A stretch of DNA of 64,000 bases from Planctomycetota bacterium (GTDB taxonomy: Bacteria > Planctomycetota > JAJSAM01 > JAJVHW01): positions 62,001 to 126,000 of the forward strand of contig JAJRPF010000045.1 in the NCBI GenBank assembly GCA_024280885.1. The letters run 5' to 3'. Each line of letters starts with the position of its first letter. Position 1 is the first letter of the stretch. A program made the position numbers and the translations under genes. Positions 45,746-55,054 of the stretch are shown one piece after another. Below the pieces are notes generated by a model. It did no database searches and was not told the origin of the DNA. It saw only the letters and a list, made by a program, of their open reading frames with translations.

Positions 45746-46951
45746 ATGCTGAGAACCAACCGCCGCGCAGAGCGTGGATCTTCGATGGTCGAGACGCTGG
45801 TTTCGGGAGCGCTCCTGTCGATCGGAGTCGTTGGCGTCGCCGTCACCGTCATCTATCAACAGAACCTGGAGACCTCGACCGCTCGCTTGTGGGAAGCCAC
45901 CGGCGACGCAACAGCCGAGCTCGAGGCCGTGCGCGCCGCCAGCGAGAGCGATTGGAGCGCTCTGAAGACCAATTTCGACGGTCGGCGTGTTGAGACGGGG
46001 ATGCAATTCCACAAGCAGGTATCGTCAACGACGCAATCCACGCTGCTGCTCGCACCAGAGGCGTACACGATTGAGACCGACGGGAGCTTGACGCTCACCG
46101 ACGGTCGTTCGTTCGCGTCCGGCGACTACTCGCTCGACCAATACGAGTACCCGTGGGTCGGCGGCGTCAAGCTCCAGACGCTCCTCGACCCGACCAAGAA
46201 GCTCGCCGGCAATCAGCTCCGCGTGAACGTCATCGACGATGCGACCAGTCTCAAGGACGGCGCGCTGATGTGGGCCACGGGCGCGTCATCGCCGAACTTC
46301 TACGCCATCGAAATCTCGCCGGGTTCGTCCAGCGGTGAATTCGGTAATCGACTGCGCTTCCAGACGTACATCGCCGACCACGGGTCGCTCGCGAAGGCCG
46401 GCGCTACAGGCGTCTTCGATCCGACGACCACGCCGCCGCCGACGACCACGCCACCCCCGACGACCACACCACCCCCGACGACCACGCCGCCGACGACGAC
46501 CACGCCACCCCCGACGACCACGCCACCGCCGACGACCACGCCCACGCCGACTCCAACGCCGACGCCCTTCGAATACGACACGTTCATGGAGGCACTCAAC
46601 AAGACCGCCACGGGCATCACGGTCTCTGGCTCTTACTCGGAAGTGATCAACTTCATCGTCACGAACAAGTCCGCTCAAGGGCTCCCCGTGACGGCAATCA
46701 AGGTCGAGATCAAGAAGGGCGGCGAGTTCGAATTCGTCCAGATCGCCGACGTCGAGATCTATGCGGGCAACGCAACGAACAAGCAAGAGTTCAAGAACCT
46801 TGAGATGACCATCCCGTCGGGCGACTTCGAAGTCCAGGTGACCGCCGACCCGAACAGCAACGGCAACAAGACCGCGTTCCAAGGCGCCGAGGTCAAGATC
46901 AAGTTCACGTTCTCGGACGACTCCAAGGTCGAGGTCAAGTTCAAGCCATGA
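45746..46951 (+). CDS. PilV-like prepilin with Thr/Pro-repeat linker and C-terminal beta domain
   Basis: 401 aa. The N-terminus RRAERGS precedes SMVETLVSGALLSIGVVGVAV, a prepilin-type helix with Glu at +4/+5. Residues 60-225 form a pilin-like body. A linker of about 50 residues made almost only of TTTPPP/TPTP (DNA 46421-46566) joins a beta-rich C-terminal domain (about 275-401) with the alternating pattern of an Ig-like fold. ATG 45746 with GGGAG upstream is preferred to the adjacent GTG. The Thr/Pro linker resembles those of secreted glycosidases and may be glycosylated. It is the first gene of an operon with overlapping downstream genes. Confidence 0.78.
   Translation: MLRTNRRAERGSSMVETLVSGALLSIGVVGVAVTVIYQQNLETSTARLWEATGDATAELEAVRAASESDWSALKTNFDGRRVETGMQFHKQVSSTTQSTLLLAPEAYTIETDGSLTLTDGRSFASGDYSLDQYEYPWVGGVKLQTLLDPTKKLAGNQLRVNVIDDATSLKDGALMWATGASSPNFYAIEISPGSSSGEFGNRLRFQTYIADHGSLAKAGATGVFDPTTTPPPTTTPPPTTTPPPTTTPPTTTTPPPTTTPPPTTTPTPTPTPTPFEYDTFMEALNKTATGITVSGSYSEVINFIVTNKSAQGLPVTAIKVEIKKGGEFEFVQIADVEIYAGNATNKQEFKNLEMTIPSGDFEVQVTADPNSNGNKTAFQGAEVKIKFTFSDDSKVEVKFKP
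46421..46566 (+). repeat. Thr/Pro-encoding short tandem repeat
   Basis: Imperfect repeats of about 18 and 15 bases (unit like ccgacgaccacgccacc) coding for TTTPPP blocks within the PilV-like gene. Third-position differences between copies show that the array is not newly formed. Confidence 0.9.
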
Positions 46952-47514
46952 GAACGCTCCACACCCGCTCGACGCGTGGCATGTCGCTCGTCGAGGTGGT
47001 GATCGCCACCGCGATCGCGTCATCGATGCTGCTTGTCGCGATCTCGCTCGCGCGATCGGCGGGCGACGCCACGAACTCTGCGCACATTCGCACGACGGTC
47101 TTCGTGCGCGCGTCGAAGGGAGCGGATCGACTCGTCAAGGAGTTGCAGACAGCCAGCGTCATCGCCGAGGACGAGAACGAGAACGGAACTCTTGACACGG
47201 GCGAAGACTCGAACAGCAATTCACGCCTCGATGCTGACTGGTCACTGGCTGACGCTAGTGCGTCGACGAGCATCACGTTCAACAAGGTCGAGAGCGACTG
47301 GACCTGGTCAGGTCCGATCGCATACGCGATCAAGAACGGGAACCTCGTTCGCACCGAAGACGCTACGGACGAGATCGTCTGCCGCAACGTCAACGAGTTC
47401 TCGGTGTCACGATCGGGACGACAGATCACACTTTCAATCCGTTCGTTCGCAGGCGACCGCAAGGGCCGCGAGTGGTCCGAGAGAGCCGAGAGGACGTGCT
47501 ATGTCCGCAACTAG
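46948..47514 (+). CDS. PilW-like prepilin
   Basis: A 188-aa protein. The leader MRTLHTRSTRG precedes MSLVEVVIATAIASSMLLVAISLA, with Glu+5, the type IV prepilin signature. The remainder is a small domain with the segment EDENENGTLDTGEDSNSNSRLD, an acidic dockerin-like stretch that could bind calcium. It overlaps the upstream gene by four bases (ATGA). Confidence 0.78.
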   Translation: MRTLHTRSTRGMSLVEVVIATAIASSMLLVAISLARSAGDATNSAHIRTTVFVRASKGADRLVKELQTASVIAEDENENGTLDTGEDSNSNSRLDADWSLADASASTSITFNKVESDWTWSGPIAYAIKNGNLVRTEDATDEIVCRNVNEFSVSRSGRQITLSIRSFAGDRKGREWSERAERTCYVRN

Positions 47515-48994
47515 ATTCATGCGCCGCAACACCGAGCGTGGGTCCGCGCTCGTCGTGACCGTCATCCTGCTCGTCACGATGGCTGGTTTTTCACTCCTGC
47601 TCGTCGCGTCATCGCAAGCGTCGCACAAAGAAGTGTCGGCCCGACTCGATGCAACGAAGGCGTTCTACGTCGCCGAAGGCGGCCTCGACCTGGCGATCTC
47701 GCAACTGGCGGTCGAGCAGTACTGGCCTGTGCAATCGACGTCGCGTTTCCCCACGGTGAACAACTCTACGGAGCTGGAATCGAACTGGATCGAACTCGGC
47801 ACTGACGGCGGCGAGTTCAAACTCTTCGTGACGTACCAGGAAGAGGACGGCACGGCCCTCGATGTCTCCAATCGAGCGGCGGAGCCGCTCTACAACCAAG
47901 TCGAGATGCGCGTCATTGGCCGCAGTGGCGAAGCGCAGCGGAGCGTGCGCGCGCGCGTTCAATTCGAAGTGGATACGTACGACAGTGCGATCGTCAGCGA
48001 CTCCCCGGTGATCGGCACGGCAAGCGGCGGCGGCAAGGGACTCGCGAAGGACAACGGCACCGTCGTCTTCAACACCGGCGGACCGCAGTATGTCTACGGT
48101 GGAATTCGAGCGAATGCTGGCATCTACGCGGACAGCACCTCAACCATGATCTCGGACGCCAACAAAGCCACGGTCCTCGACGCGTTCACCGGAGGGGTCA
48201 TCACGGAGGCCTACGGGACCGACGAAGAGGTCCCCGACTTCACCGATCCCGGATCGGCCCAGCAGCTCTTCGAGTTCGAGCGCTTCAAGGCGGTGGCAGC
48301 CGCCGGCGCAGGCGCCGTGTACAACGGTCTGGCGGCGTTCGCCGCAGCCGCCAACGCGGCCAACACGGCAGGCACGCCGATGGAGGGCGTGATCTACGTC
48401 AACATCGACGCTGCTGTCGAAGGCAACGATCCGACGATCGACACATCCGGGGGGGACGTCAACATCCCGGGCGGGATCAACGTGTCGGGCACTCTGCTCT
48501 TCGACTTCGCCAATACCGCAGACCAGTTCTACAAGGTCTTCATCAAGGTTCCGCTCAACATCAACGCTGCGACGTTGCCCGTGAATTTCGACCCGGCCGA
48601 CGAGTCCACGTTCGCCACCGGCTATCCGCCGACCATCACTGCGTCGAAGGATCCGCGGGGCTTCGCGATGAACAGCTCGACCTACCAAGACTTCCCGGCG
48701 AATGCAGACCTCCCAGCGCTGATGTTCGACACGGGTACGGTCGACATTCACGGGTCTGCCAACGTTTGCGGTGCGGTCTACGGCCCGTCGTTCATCGAGA
48801 TCGAGAACAAGAACTCGGCACTCCAGTACTTCAACGGCATCATCATTGGCGGCGCAGGCGTCTTCCTTGAGGGCAAGTCCGGGACGGGCTCCGCTCAGGT
48901 CTTCGTCTACGACAACGCCGCCGTCAATGCGCTTCCCACCTACAAGAACCGCGCGAAGACACCGACGCGTACCGGCCTGCTCATCGATGAGTAG
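47501..48994 (+). CDS. PilX-like pilus assembly protein
   Basis: A 497-aa protein. The N-terminus MRRNTERGSALVVTVILLVTMAGFSLLLVASSQ followed by ATKAFYVAEGGLDLAISQL is the PilX/GspK-like pattern of proteins that act with minor pilins. The rest is beta-rich and unusually long for PilX, with Gly/Ala-rich and Asn-rich segments. ATG 47501 overlaps the previous gene's end by 14 bases; the open frame extends further upstream but antisense logic and the signal sequence favour this start. Confidence 0.75.
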   Translation: MSATRFMRRNTERGSALVVTVILLVTMAGFSLLLVASSQASHKEVSARLDATKAFYVAEGGLDLAISQLAVEQYWPVQSTSRFPTVNNSTELESNWIELGTDGGEFKLFVTYQEEDGTALDVSNRAAEPLYNQVEMRVIGRSGEAQRSVRARVQFEVDTYDSAIVSDSPVIGTASGGGKGLAKDNGTVVFNTGGPQYVYGGIRANAGIYADSTSTMISDANKATVLDAFTGGVITEAYGTDEEVPDFTDPGSAQQLFEFERFKAVAAAGAGAVYNGLAAFAAAANAANTAGTPMEGVIYVNIDAAVEGNDPTIDTSGGDVNIPGGINVSGTLLFDFANTADQFYKVFIKVPLNINAATLPVNFDPADESTFATGYPPTITASKDPRGFAMNSSTYQDFPANADLPALMFDTGTVDIHGSANVCGAVYGPSFIEIENKNSALQYFNGIIIGGAGVFLEGKSGTGSAQVFVYDNAAVNALPTYKNRAKTPTRTGLLIDE

Positions 48995-50114
48995 CATCGG
49001 GCGCATGAGGCGCTCGATGACTCTGCTCGCGACGTTCCTCATCGTGGGCACCATCGGCGCATGTGGGAACTCTTCGCGTGCATCAGACGAAGGATCGCGC
49101 GAGCCGAAAGGCAGCACGTTCCGAGTCGCGTCTGTCACATCCGAGCAGGCCACGCCGGACGTCTCGCAACTCTACATGAAGGCATTTCGCGGCGCAGGCG
49201 GCGCCATGGCGTCGGTGCGGGATCGCGCCCACGCCACACTGGAGGAGTACGGCTCGGCCGCGAACGCGGCCGCCGAGCAAGCGCTCACGTCGAACCAACG
49301 CACACTGCGGCTCGGCGCCGCCGCACATCTCGCGCGCCACGGCACGGCTTCGTCGGCGACTCCGTTGCTCGCCGCGATGGACCGAGGCCAACGCGGAGGG
49401 GCGCTCCGCTCCCAGATCGTTGTCGCGCTGGGTCACGTAGCCACAACGGAGAGTCTGGGCGCCCTCGTCGCTCTCGTTGAGGGCTCCGACTCGCGGGAAG
49501 CGTTCCTCGCCGCGCGACAACTTGCGGATGTCGGGACGGCGTTCCCTCGCGAACGACTCCGCACCATCGCCGGGATGGGCAATCCAGCTCATATGCGAGC
49601 GGGAGCTCTCATGGCGCTCGGGCCGCGTGCCGAGCCAGACGAGGCTGACATCTTTCGCGCGGGCGCCGTGGATTTCGCCCCCCCCATTCGAGCTTGCGCA
49701 GCCGCCGGTCTCGCCCGCCTCCCGGACGTGACGCGAGACGAGATGAATGCCCTGGTCACCGACGAGGACGGTGGCGTCCGGCTTGCCGCCCTGACCGCGC
49801 TGCACGCCGTCGATGCCGACTGGGTTGCCGCAATCGCGGGACCGAGTCTCCACGACCACGAAGACGACATCCAGAGTGCCGCCGTCCAGGCCATCGCGGC
49901 GCGACCAGATTCGGGTTCCTATGAAGTGCTACTCGCGATTCTGACGAATGAGGAGCAGGAGGCTCACGTCCGCGGGGCTGCCGCGCGAGGCCTTCTGAGT
50001 ATCGATCCGACGCGCGGCGTCGCGGCGGTAGAGATGGTTGCTTCGGCCGAATCCGGGGGGGCGGGTCTCTATTGCCGAGACGCGCTGGAGCAACTCCCCC
50101 ATGCCGACCGCTGA
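48987..50114 (+). CDS. HEAT-repeat lipoprotein
   Basis: 375 aa. A lipoprotein signal peptide (MTLLATFLIVGTIGAC) carries a lipobox IGAC, so the mature protein would begin with a lipidated Cys. The remainder is a stack of HEAT/PBS-lyase-like repeats of about 30 residues (for example RSQIVVALGHVATTESLGALVALVEG). It starts within the end of the PilX-like gene; an internal ATG at 49005 is an alternative start. Residues GSAANA near the first repeat recur in the next gene, which looks like a diverged tandem copy. HEAT arrays serve as protein-binding scaffolds; here the partner may be the pilus (inference). Confidence 0.75.
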   Translation: MSSIGRMRRSMTLLATFLIVGTIGACGNSSRASDEGSREPKGSTFRVASVTSEQATPDVSQLYMKAFRGAGGAMASVRDRAHATLEEYGSAANAAAEQALTSNQRTLRLGAAAHLARHGTASSATPLLAAMDRGQRGGALRSQIVVALGHVATTESLGALVALVEGSDSREAFLAARQLADVGTAFPRERLRTIAGMGNPAHMRAGALMALGPRAEPDEADIFRAGAVDFAPPIRACAAAGLARLPDVTRDEMNALVTDEDGGVRLAALTALHAVDADWVAAIAGPSLHDHEDDIQSAAVQAIAARPDSGSYEVLLAILTNEEQEAHVRGAAARGLLSIDPTRGVAAVEMVASAESGGAGLYCRDALEQLPHADR

Positions 50115-51441
50115 ACAGAACGACAGTCCGTCATCGCTCCCAGCAGTCCTCTTCGTGGTTGCCGGCGCGTCCGCCGTCCTCTTGGCGCTCGCCGTGACGA
50201 CGAACTCAACCGAGAGCGCCTCACGCCTGGCCCTGGCGCCGAAGTCCCCGGCAGCGACGCAGGTCTCTGCCGCGAGGGGGAATGAAGGGGACGCCGGGAA
50301 GCAGGGAGTCGTTGACCATCGCACAGCACAGTTGAAGCGGCGCCTGTCACGCACGACAGTGCTCGACGAACGCACGCTGCGGCGAGTCCTGAACGACTTC
50401 GGGTCGGCGGCCAACGCATCGCCGACGGCATCCCTTTGGTTAGCCCGAACCCTACGCTCGTTCACAGCCGTGACCGAATCGGACAAGACGGTGCGGCGTG
50501 CGGCTGTCGCGGTTCTCGGTCGCTTCGACCGGCAGTACGTTCTCGACGACCCGTTCACGGAGTTCTTCACGGATCCGGACCCAGTGATCCGTGCAGAGGC
50601 CGTCGGAGGTCGTGCCCGGCACGGGCTCTCCGGCCACGTGAGCGCCGCGACGACCCTCGTGACCGATGGCGACGCCAGCGTCCGCCTCGCCGTGGCGCGG
50701 GCCCTCGGGACGGTGTCGGACGCGCATGGCGCCACCGGCCTGCTCGCGCTGATCTCCGACACGGATCGCGGTGTCGCCCGGGCCGCGGCCAAGGCCTTCG
50801 CTCGCACGTGGAGAGGCCCCTTGCCAACGCGCCTGATCGAGGCAGCTGGAGACGAGAGTCCAACCACGCGCCTCGCCGTCGCACTCGTGCTGCGCGACCT
50901 CCGCAGTCAGCAGTCCACCAACCTTCTCGCCGAGCTGTGTACCGATTCCGACTGGCAGGTCCGCGAAGCTGCAGTCGCCGCGCTCGGCCGCGTGCGCCGG
51001 CAGACCGCTGGGGTCGCTGTCGCGAAGCTACTCGGTATCGCGTACGACGAGTCGGCCCCGCGCCACGATCGCTTCGAAGCGTTGCAGGCGCTCAGCAAGC
51101 TCGGTGACGCGGCGAGCGATCCCAAGCTGGCAGAGATCGCCGTGGGTTCGGCGGATCCACTCCTGCGGCTCGCCGCGTGTCGAACCGCGCTGGCGCACGG
51201 GGATCTCCGCGTGCTGGACGCGCTCACCGAGCTTCTCGAAGTGCGGAAGGGCCCCCACTGCGACGACGAGGACATGCAGTTCATTCACCGCGTCGCCTGG
51301 GAGACTCTGGGCGACGCGACCGGGCTGCAACTCACCGCCCGTGACGCGGCAGCATGGGAGCGAGGTCTGCTCCGCCTTCGGACGCGCAGCCTGGACGAGC
51401 TGCCGACGTACCGACCGCGCCACCTCAACGCTTTCCGGTAG
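50101..51441 (+). CDS. HEAT-repeat membrane-anchored protein
   Basis: 446 aa. One N-terminal membrane helix (SLPAVLFVVAGASAVLLALAV) is followed by HEAT repeats from about residue 80 (KTVRRAAVAVLGRF, ASVRLAVARALGTV, WQVREAAVAALGRV). ATG 50101 lies 14 bases inside the previous gene, so it is coupled. It shares the motif FGSAANA and the repeat architecture with the upstream lipoprotein, suggesting duplication of one ancestral gene with exchange of the anchor. It ends the operon, convergent to prmC. Confidence 0.75.
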   Translation: MPTAEQNDSPSSLPAVLFVVAGASAVLLALAVTTNSTESASRLALAPKSPAATQVSAARGNEGDAGKQGVVDHRTAQLKRRLSRTTVLDERTLRRVLNDFGSAANASPTASLWLARTLRSFTAVTESDKTVRRAAVAVLGRFDRQYVLDDPFTEFFTDPDPVIRAEAVGGRARHGLSGHVSAATTLVTDGDASVRLAVARALGTVSDAHGATGLLALISDTDRGVARAAAKAFARTWRGPLPTRLIEAAGDESPTTRLAVALVLRDLRSQQSTNLLAELCTDSDWQVREAAVAALGRVRRQTAGVAVAKLLGIAYDESAPRHDRFEALQALSKLGDAASDPKLAEIAVGSADPLLRLAACRTALAHGDLRVLDALTELLEVRKGPHCDDEDMQFIHRVAWETLGDATGLQLTARDAAAWERGLLRLRTRSLDELPTYRPRHLNAFR

Positions 51442-51457
51442 GGGGCCTCCGCCGTCG

Positions 51458-51489
51458 CGTCGATCCTGTGCTACGTCGATCCCGTGCCA
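51458..51489. repeat. 16-bp tandem duplication in a convergent spacer
   Basis: Two adjacent copies of cgtcgatcctgtgcta (two mismatches in the second) between the ends of the HEAT gene and prmC. Confidence 0.75.
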
Positions 51490-51564
51490 TGTCTGGCTCC
51501 CAGGCCTGCCCACCTGGCCTGGCCCGCACTCAGACAGCGTCGGCCCGCTCGAAAACGCCTCGCG

Positions 51565-52437
51565 CTACTCCGCACCGCGTACTGCGCACAGCATCCTGGG
51601 CTTGCCGGCGAGATCAGGATGGACGTCGATGGCGCACCACGCCCCGAGCCCGGCCAACGCGTCGATCACACCGTCGGGCGCGTCGCCGGGGAGTTCCAGG
51701 AGTAGGAGCCCGCCTGGACGCACGTAGGCGGCTGCCTGACGCGCGATCTCCTCGTACAGGTGGACCGGGTCGCCATCGCAGAATACGGCTACTCTCGGCT
51801 CCCAGAGCACCTCGGGATCGACGTCACCTGACTCGTCGTGACGCACATAGGGCGGGTTGGAGATCACCACGTCCGCATCTCGCGGCGGAACGTGCCCCCG
51901 CAGCGGCGCCAGAAGGTCGCCGAGATGGAAGTCGATCCGCGCCTCGACCCCGTGCCGCGCGGCGTTCGCCCGCGCTACACAGAGCGCGTCCACTGAGATG
52001 TCAATCGCGTGGAGCGACGCGGTCGGTTGCTCCATTGCGAGCGCGATGGGAATGCACCCTGTGCCCGTCCCGACATCCACGATCACTGGGGCATCGAGCA
52101 GCCGCACGAAGCGCGCAGCCTCTTCGACCAGCATCTCGGTCTCCGGCCGCGGAGACAACGTGGCCTCCGTGACCTCGAAGGTCAGCGACCAGAACTCCAC
52201 CTGACCGAGCAGGTGCGCCATCGGTCGCCGTTCCTCACGGAGGGCGACCAATCGCTCGAATTCAACGCGGCTGTCCGGCCCAACCACACGATCGGGTTCC
52301 AGGGCCAGCCGGAAGCGCTCCACGTCCAAGACCTGCGCGAGGAGCAGCCCGGCATCGAGTTCCGGAGACTCCACCCCCACCGCACGCAGACGCGCGGTGG
52401 TCAGGCGCAGCAATCGTCGGATCGTGATCTCGCTCAT
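51565..52437 (-). CDS. prmC: Peptide chain release factor N5-glutamine methyltransferase
   Basis: A 290-aa SAM-dependent methyltransferase that modifies the Gln of the GGQ motif of RF1/RF2. It shows LSPRPETE, the SAM-binding loop VDVGTGTGCIPIAL (about 120-132) and the catalytic NPPY (194-197). The start at 52437 (MSEITIRRLL) gives the family's N-terminal helix; in-frame GTG and ATG codons lie up to eight codons upstream. Its substrate gene prfA lies upstream on the same strand, separated by one membrane-protein gene. Confidence 0.94.
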   Translation of the reverse strand: MSEITIRRLLRLTTARLRAVGVESPELDAGLLLAQVLDVERFRLALEPDRVVGPDSRVEFERLVALREERRPMAHLLGQVEFWSLTFEVTEATLSPRPETEMLVEEAARFVRLLDAPVIVDVGTGTGCIPIALAMEQPTASLHAIDISVDALCVARANAARHGVEARIDFHLGDLLAPLRGHVPPRDADVVISNPPYVRHDESGDVDPEVLWEPRVAVFCDGDPVHLYEEIARQAAAYVRPGGLLLLELPGDAPDGVIDALAGLGAWCAIDVHPDLAGKPRMLCAVRGAE

Positions 52438-52486
52438 CGGCCATGCCCTCATAGGCGACACCGACGCGCCGGAGGATCAGCGCGGA

Positions 52487-53242
52487 TCAGCGCTTGCGGG
52501 CGGCGCGCGCGGCTTCCTTGCGTTCCTTGTCCTTCTTCGCGCCCGATGCGGCGCCCCTCAGGAAGGTGATGAACACGAGCACAGAGCAGACGAGGATGAC
52601 CCAGAGGCCAGGACCGGCGACGCGGATCCAATCCTCTTTGGTCGCGTTCTCCAGTGCACTGAGGTTCACGATCAGCTGGTAGAGGCGCCGGATCGAGACG
52701 AAGAGTCCGTCGAACGCCATGAGGAGCGCTGGCCACACGATCATCTTCCGGTGGAAGAGATTCGCCCAACTCGCGAAGATGCCGTAGCCCGCGAAGATCG
52801 TCAGGAAGCCACCCGCGATCGAGTGCGACGCGTAGAGGTCGTTGCGGCGCCCCTCAATCGGAAGCCAGATGCACGCGATGAGGATGGCCACGCAGCAGAA
52901 GAGCAGCGTCCAGTGCTGCTTGAAGTCGGTGCCCTCGGCTGGCGGCAGGTAGCCGCTGCACCGATTGCAGCGCGTGGCGAGCGCGTCGATCTCGGAGATG
53001 CAGTAGACGCAGAGCTTCGTCTGCGGATCCTCGAGGCTCTCGTCGGCACCGAGCGTGTCCATCGAGTCGCCGTCGGACGAGTCACCGTCGCTTCCAAAAC
53101 CGGTCCCTCCGCCAAGGGCAGAACTTCCGTCGGACGAATCCGCATCGGAAGAAACACCCTCCTCGATCGCAGCGGTGTCGTCCTCGGCGGGATCGACATC
53201 GTCGGCAAGCTTCTCGGAATTCCAGCTGGAGTCGTCGCTCAT
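52487..53242 (-). CDS. Zinc-ribbon membrane protein, unknown function
   Basis: A 251-aa protein. An acidic Ser/Asp/Gly-rich N-terminus (1-65) is followed by a zinc ribbon (CVYCISEIDALATRCNRC, about 77-94), then four membrane helices (about 110-240) and a Lys/Arg-rich tail. The layout (cytoplasmic zinc ribbon plus membrane domain) is seen in many uncharacterised bacterial proteins. GAGAGG precedes the ATG. Located between prfA and prmC, on the same strand. Confidence 0.75.
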   Translation of the reverse strand: MSDDSSWNSEKLADDVDPAEDDTAAIEEGVSSDADSSDGSSALGGGTGFGSDGDSSDGDSMDTLGADESLEDPQTKLCVYCISEIDALATRCNRCSGYLPPAEGTDFKQHWTLLFCCVAILIACIWLPIEGRRNDLYASHSIAGGFLTIFAGYGIFASWANLFHRKMIVWPALLMAFDGLFVSIRRLYQLIVNLSALENATKEDWIRVAGPGLWVILVCSVLVFITFLRGAASGAKKDKERKEAARAARKR

Positions 53243-53468
53243 CGGTTCAAGACCTCTCGTTCATTCGCGTCATCAGGGCGCTCTGCGCGACCGAAGCGGG
53301 CGATGCTACGCATTGGGGCGTGCGGGCTCCAACCATGAAGCGGCGGGCACCCGGCCCCGAGCCCCACTGAACGGTCGACCGGCGTGGAAGTTTGGCTCGA
53401 TCCGCCGGGCAGGCCGAGTCCGACGACGGTCAAGGACAACCATCGCCGATAACACTCGCCGAAAACAC

Positions 53469-54584
53469 TCATTGGGCGCCGTGCTCGCGCATCAGCTCCT
53501 CCGCGAGGAGTTCGAGCCTCTGCTCGCGCTCGGCGGCGCGTAGTCGCTCGTGGAACTCACCGAGACGCCCCATCAGCACGCCCTCAAGGTCGTGCAGGCT
53601 CCATTCGATCCGATGATCGGTGACTCTATTCTGCGGGTAGTTGTACGTTCGGATGCGCTGGCTGCGATCCCCAGAGCCAATCATGCCCTTGCGCTGCGCC
53701 GCGCGTGCGGCATCCGCCTTCTGCCGAAAGTGGTCGAAGACGCGCGACACGAGGATCTGGCGCGCCTGCGAGCGGTTCTTGTGCTGGCTCTTCTCGTCCT
53801 GGATGTGAACCGTGATGCCGGTTTCGTAGTGCGTCAGCCGGATCGCGCTCTCGGTCTTGTTGACCTTCTGCCCGCCGGGACCGCCCGCGCGCATCTTGTC
53901 CTCGCGCACATCCTTGACCCAGTCGATGTCGATATCGACCTCCTCGGCTTTCGGCAGCACGGCAACCGTCGCTGCCGACGTGTGGATGCGCCCCTGCGTC
54001 TCGGTCCTCGGCACGCGTTGAACGCGATGCCCGCCGCTCTCGAATCGGAGGTGCCTGTAGGCGTCCTTGCCGCGGATCTCGAGCGTGATCTCTTTGAAGC
54101 CGCCCATCTCGCCCACGTTGGAGTTGAGGACCTCGATCTTCAAGCGGTTCGCCTGACAGAAATGCTGGTACATCGTGAAGAGGTCGCCTGCGAAGAGCGC
54201 CGCCTCGGCACCGCCGACGCCGCCGCGAATCTCGACGATGACATCGCGCGCCGACATCTCATCGTCTTCGGCCAGGAGTTCCTCGACGCGTGCCCACAGT
54301 GGCTCGAGTTGTTCCTCGAGTTCGGCGATCTCGAGCTCGGCGAGCTCCGCCATCTCGGCGTCGTCGCCCGCGGCGAGTTCGCGCGCGCCCTCGAGCTCGT
54401 CCCGCGCCTGGACAATCTCCGCATGCACGTGACCGAACGGGGCGAGCTGCCCATGCTCGCGCGAGAGCGTGCGCAACTTCTCCATGTTGGTCACGATCTC
54501 CGGCTGCTGTAGCAGCTCGGTCACGTCCGAGTGGCGTCGCGCCTTCGCGCTCAGCGCCTTCAGTAGTACGTCACGATTGAGCAC
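53469..54584 (-). CDS. prfA: Peptide chain release factor 1
   Basis: A 371-aa protein that reads UAA and UAG stops. GGQ at 237-239 (AGGPGGQKVNKT) triggers hydrolysis. The stop-codon reading loop is VPRTET (192-194 PRT), fitting the RF1 P-x-T tripeptide and excluding RF2 (SPF). It starts with GTG after a strong GGAGGAGGGG site. In the operon with prmC. Confidence 0.96.
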   Translation of the reverse strand: MLNRDVLLKALSAKARRHSDVTELLQQPEIVTNMEKLRTLSREHGQLAPFGHVHAEIVQARDELEGARELAAGDDAEMAELAELEIAELEEQLEPLWARVEELLAEDDEMSARDVIVEIRGGVGGAEAALFAGDLFTMYQHFCQANRLKIEVLNSNVGEMGGFKEITLEIRGKDAYRHLRFESGGHRVQRVPRTETQGRIHTSAATVAVLPKAEEVDIDIDWVKDVREDKMRAGGPGGQKVNKTESAIRLTHYETGITVHIQDEKSQHKNRSQARQILVSRVFDHFRQKADAARAAQRKGMIGSGDRSQRIRTYNYPQNRVTDHRIEWSLHDLEGVLMGRLGEFHERLRAAEREQRLELLAEELMREHGAQ

Positions 54585-54694
54585 GAGCCCCTCCTCCGGA
54601 GCGTGGCCTTCGAAACTGCGTCGTCACAGCGCCCGGCGCGGCGGTCGCACTTGCCCACCGGCGGGAGGCTCATCGGATACAGAACCCCAATAGA

Positions 54695-54730
54695 GAAACC
54701 CCGGCGCGCACGGATGCGCGCCGGGGTTTC
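54695..54730 (-). terminator. Rho-independent terminator after rpmE
   Basis: A perfect 16-bp stem (arms gaaaccccggcgcgca and its complement) with a four-base loop, 12 bases after the rpmE stop. On the minus strand it ends in tttctcta. The symmetric flank would also let it work on the other strand. Confidence 0.85.
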
Positions 54731-54742
54731 GACCATCCAAAG

Positions 54743-55054
54743 CTAGCTGTCGGTGGTTGCGGTGGCGGCCTCGGCCGTCTCCGCTGGTGCCGTCTCAATG
54801 GCCGTCTCAGCAGCTTCTTCGCCTTCTGCCGTCTCATCGCCGCCTGCCGTCGCGTCGAAGCCCGCGAACTTGCGGTTGAACTTCTCGATGCGACCGGCGG
54901 TGTCGACGAACTTCTGCCGGCCCGTGTAGAACGGGTGGCATGCGGAGCAGATGTCCACGCGTAGTTCGCTGATCGTCGAGCGTGTGACGAACGTCTCGCC
55001 GCAACCGCAGGTGACCTTGCACTCTTCGTACTTCGGGTGGATCTTGGGCTTCAT
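54743..55054 (-). CDS. rpmE: 50S ribosomal protein L31 with acidic C-terminal extension
   Basis: A 103-aa protein. Residues 1-65 are zinc-type L31: [52 protein letters not shown] with four cysteines (C-x-C and C-x-x-C). The last 38 residues are an Ala/Glu/Thr-rich acidic tail not found in typical L31 (about 70 aa). ATG 55054 is fixed by the conserved N-terminus. Confidence 0.94.
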   Translation of the reverse strand: MKPKIHPKYEECKVTCGCGETFVTRSTISELRVDICSACHPFYTGRQKFVDTAGRIEKFNRKFAGFDATAGGDETAEGEEAAETAIETAPAETAEAATATTDS

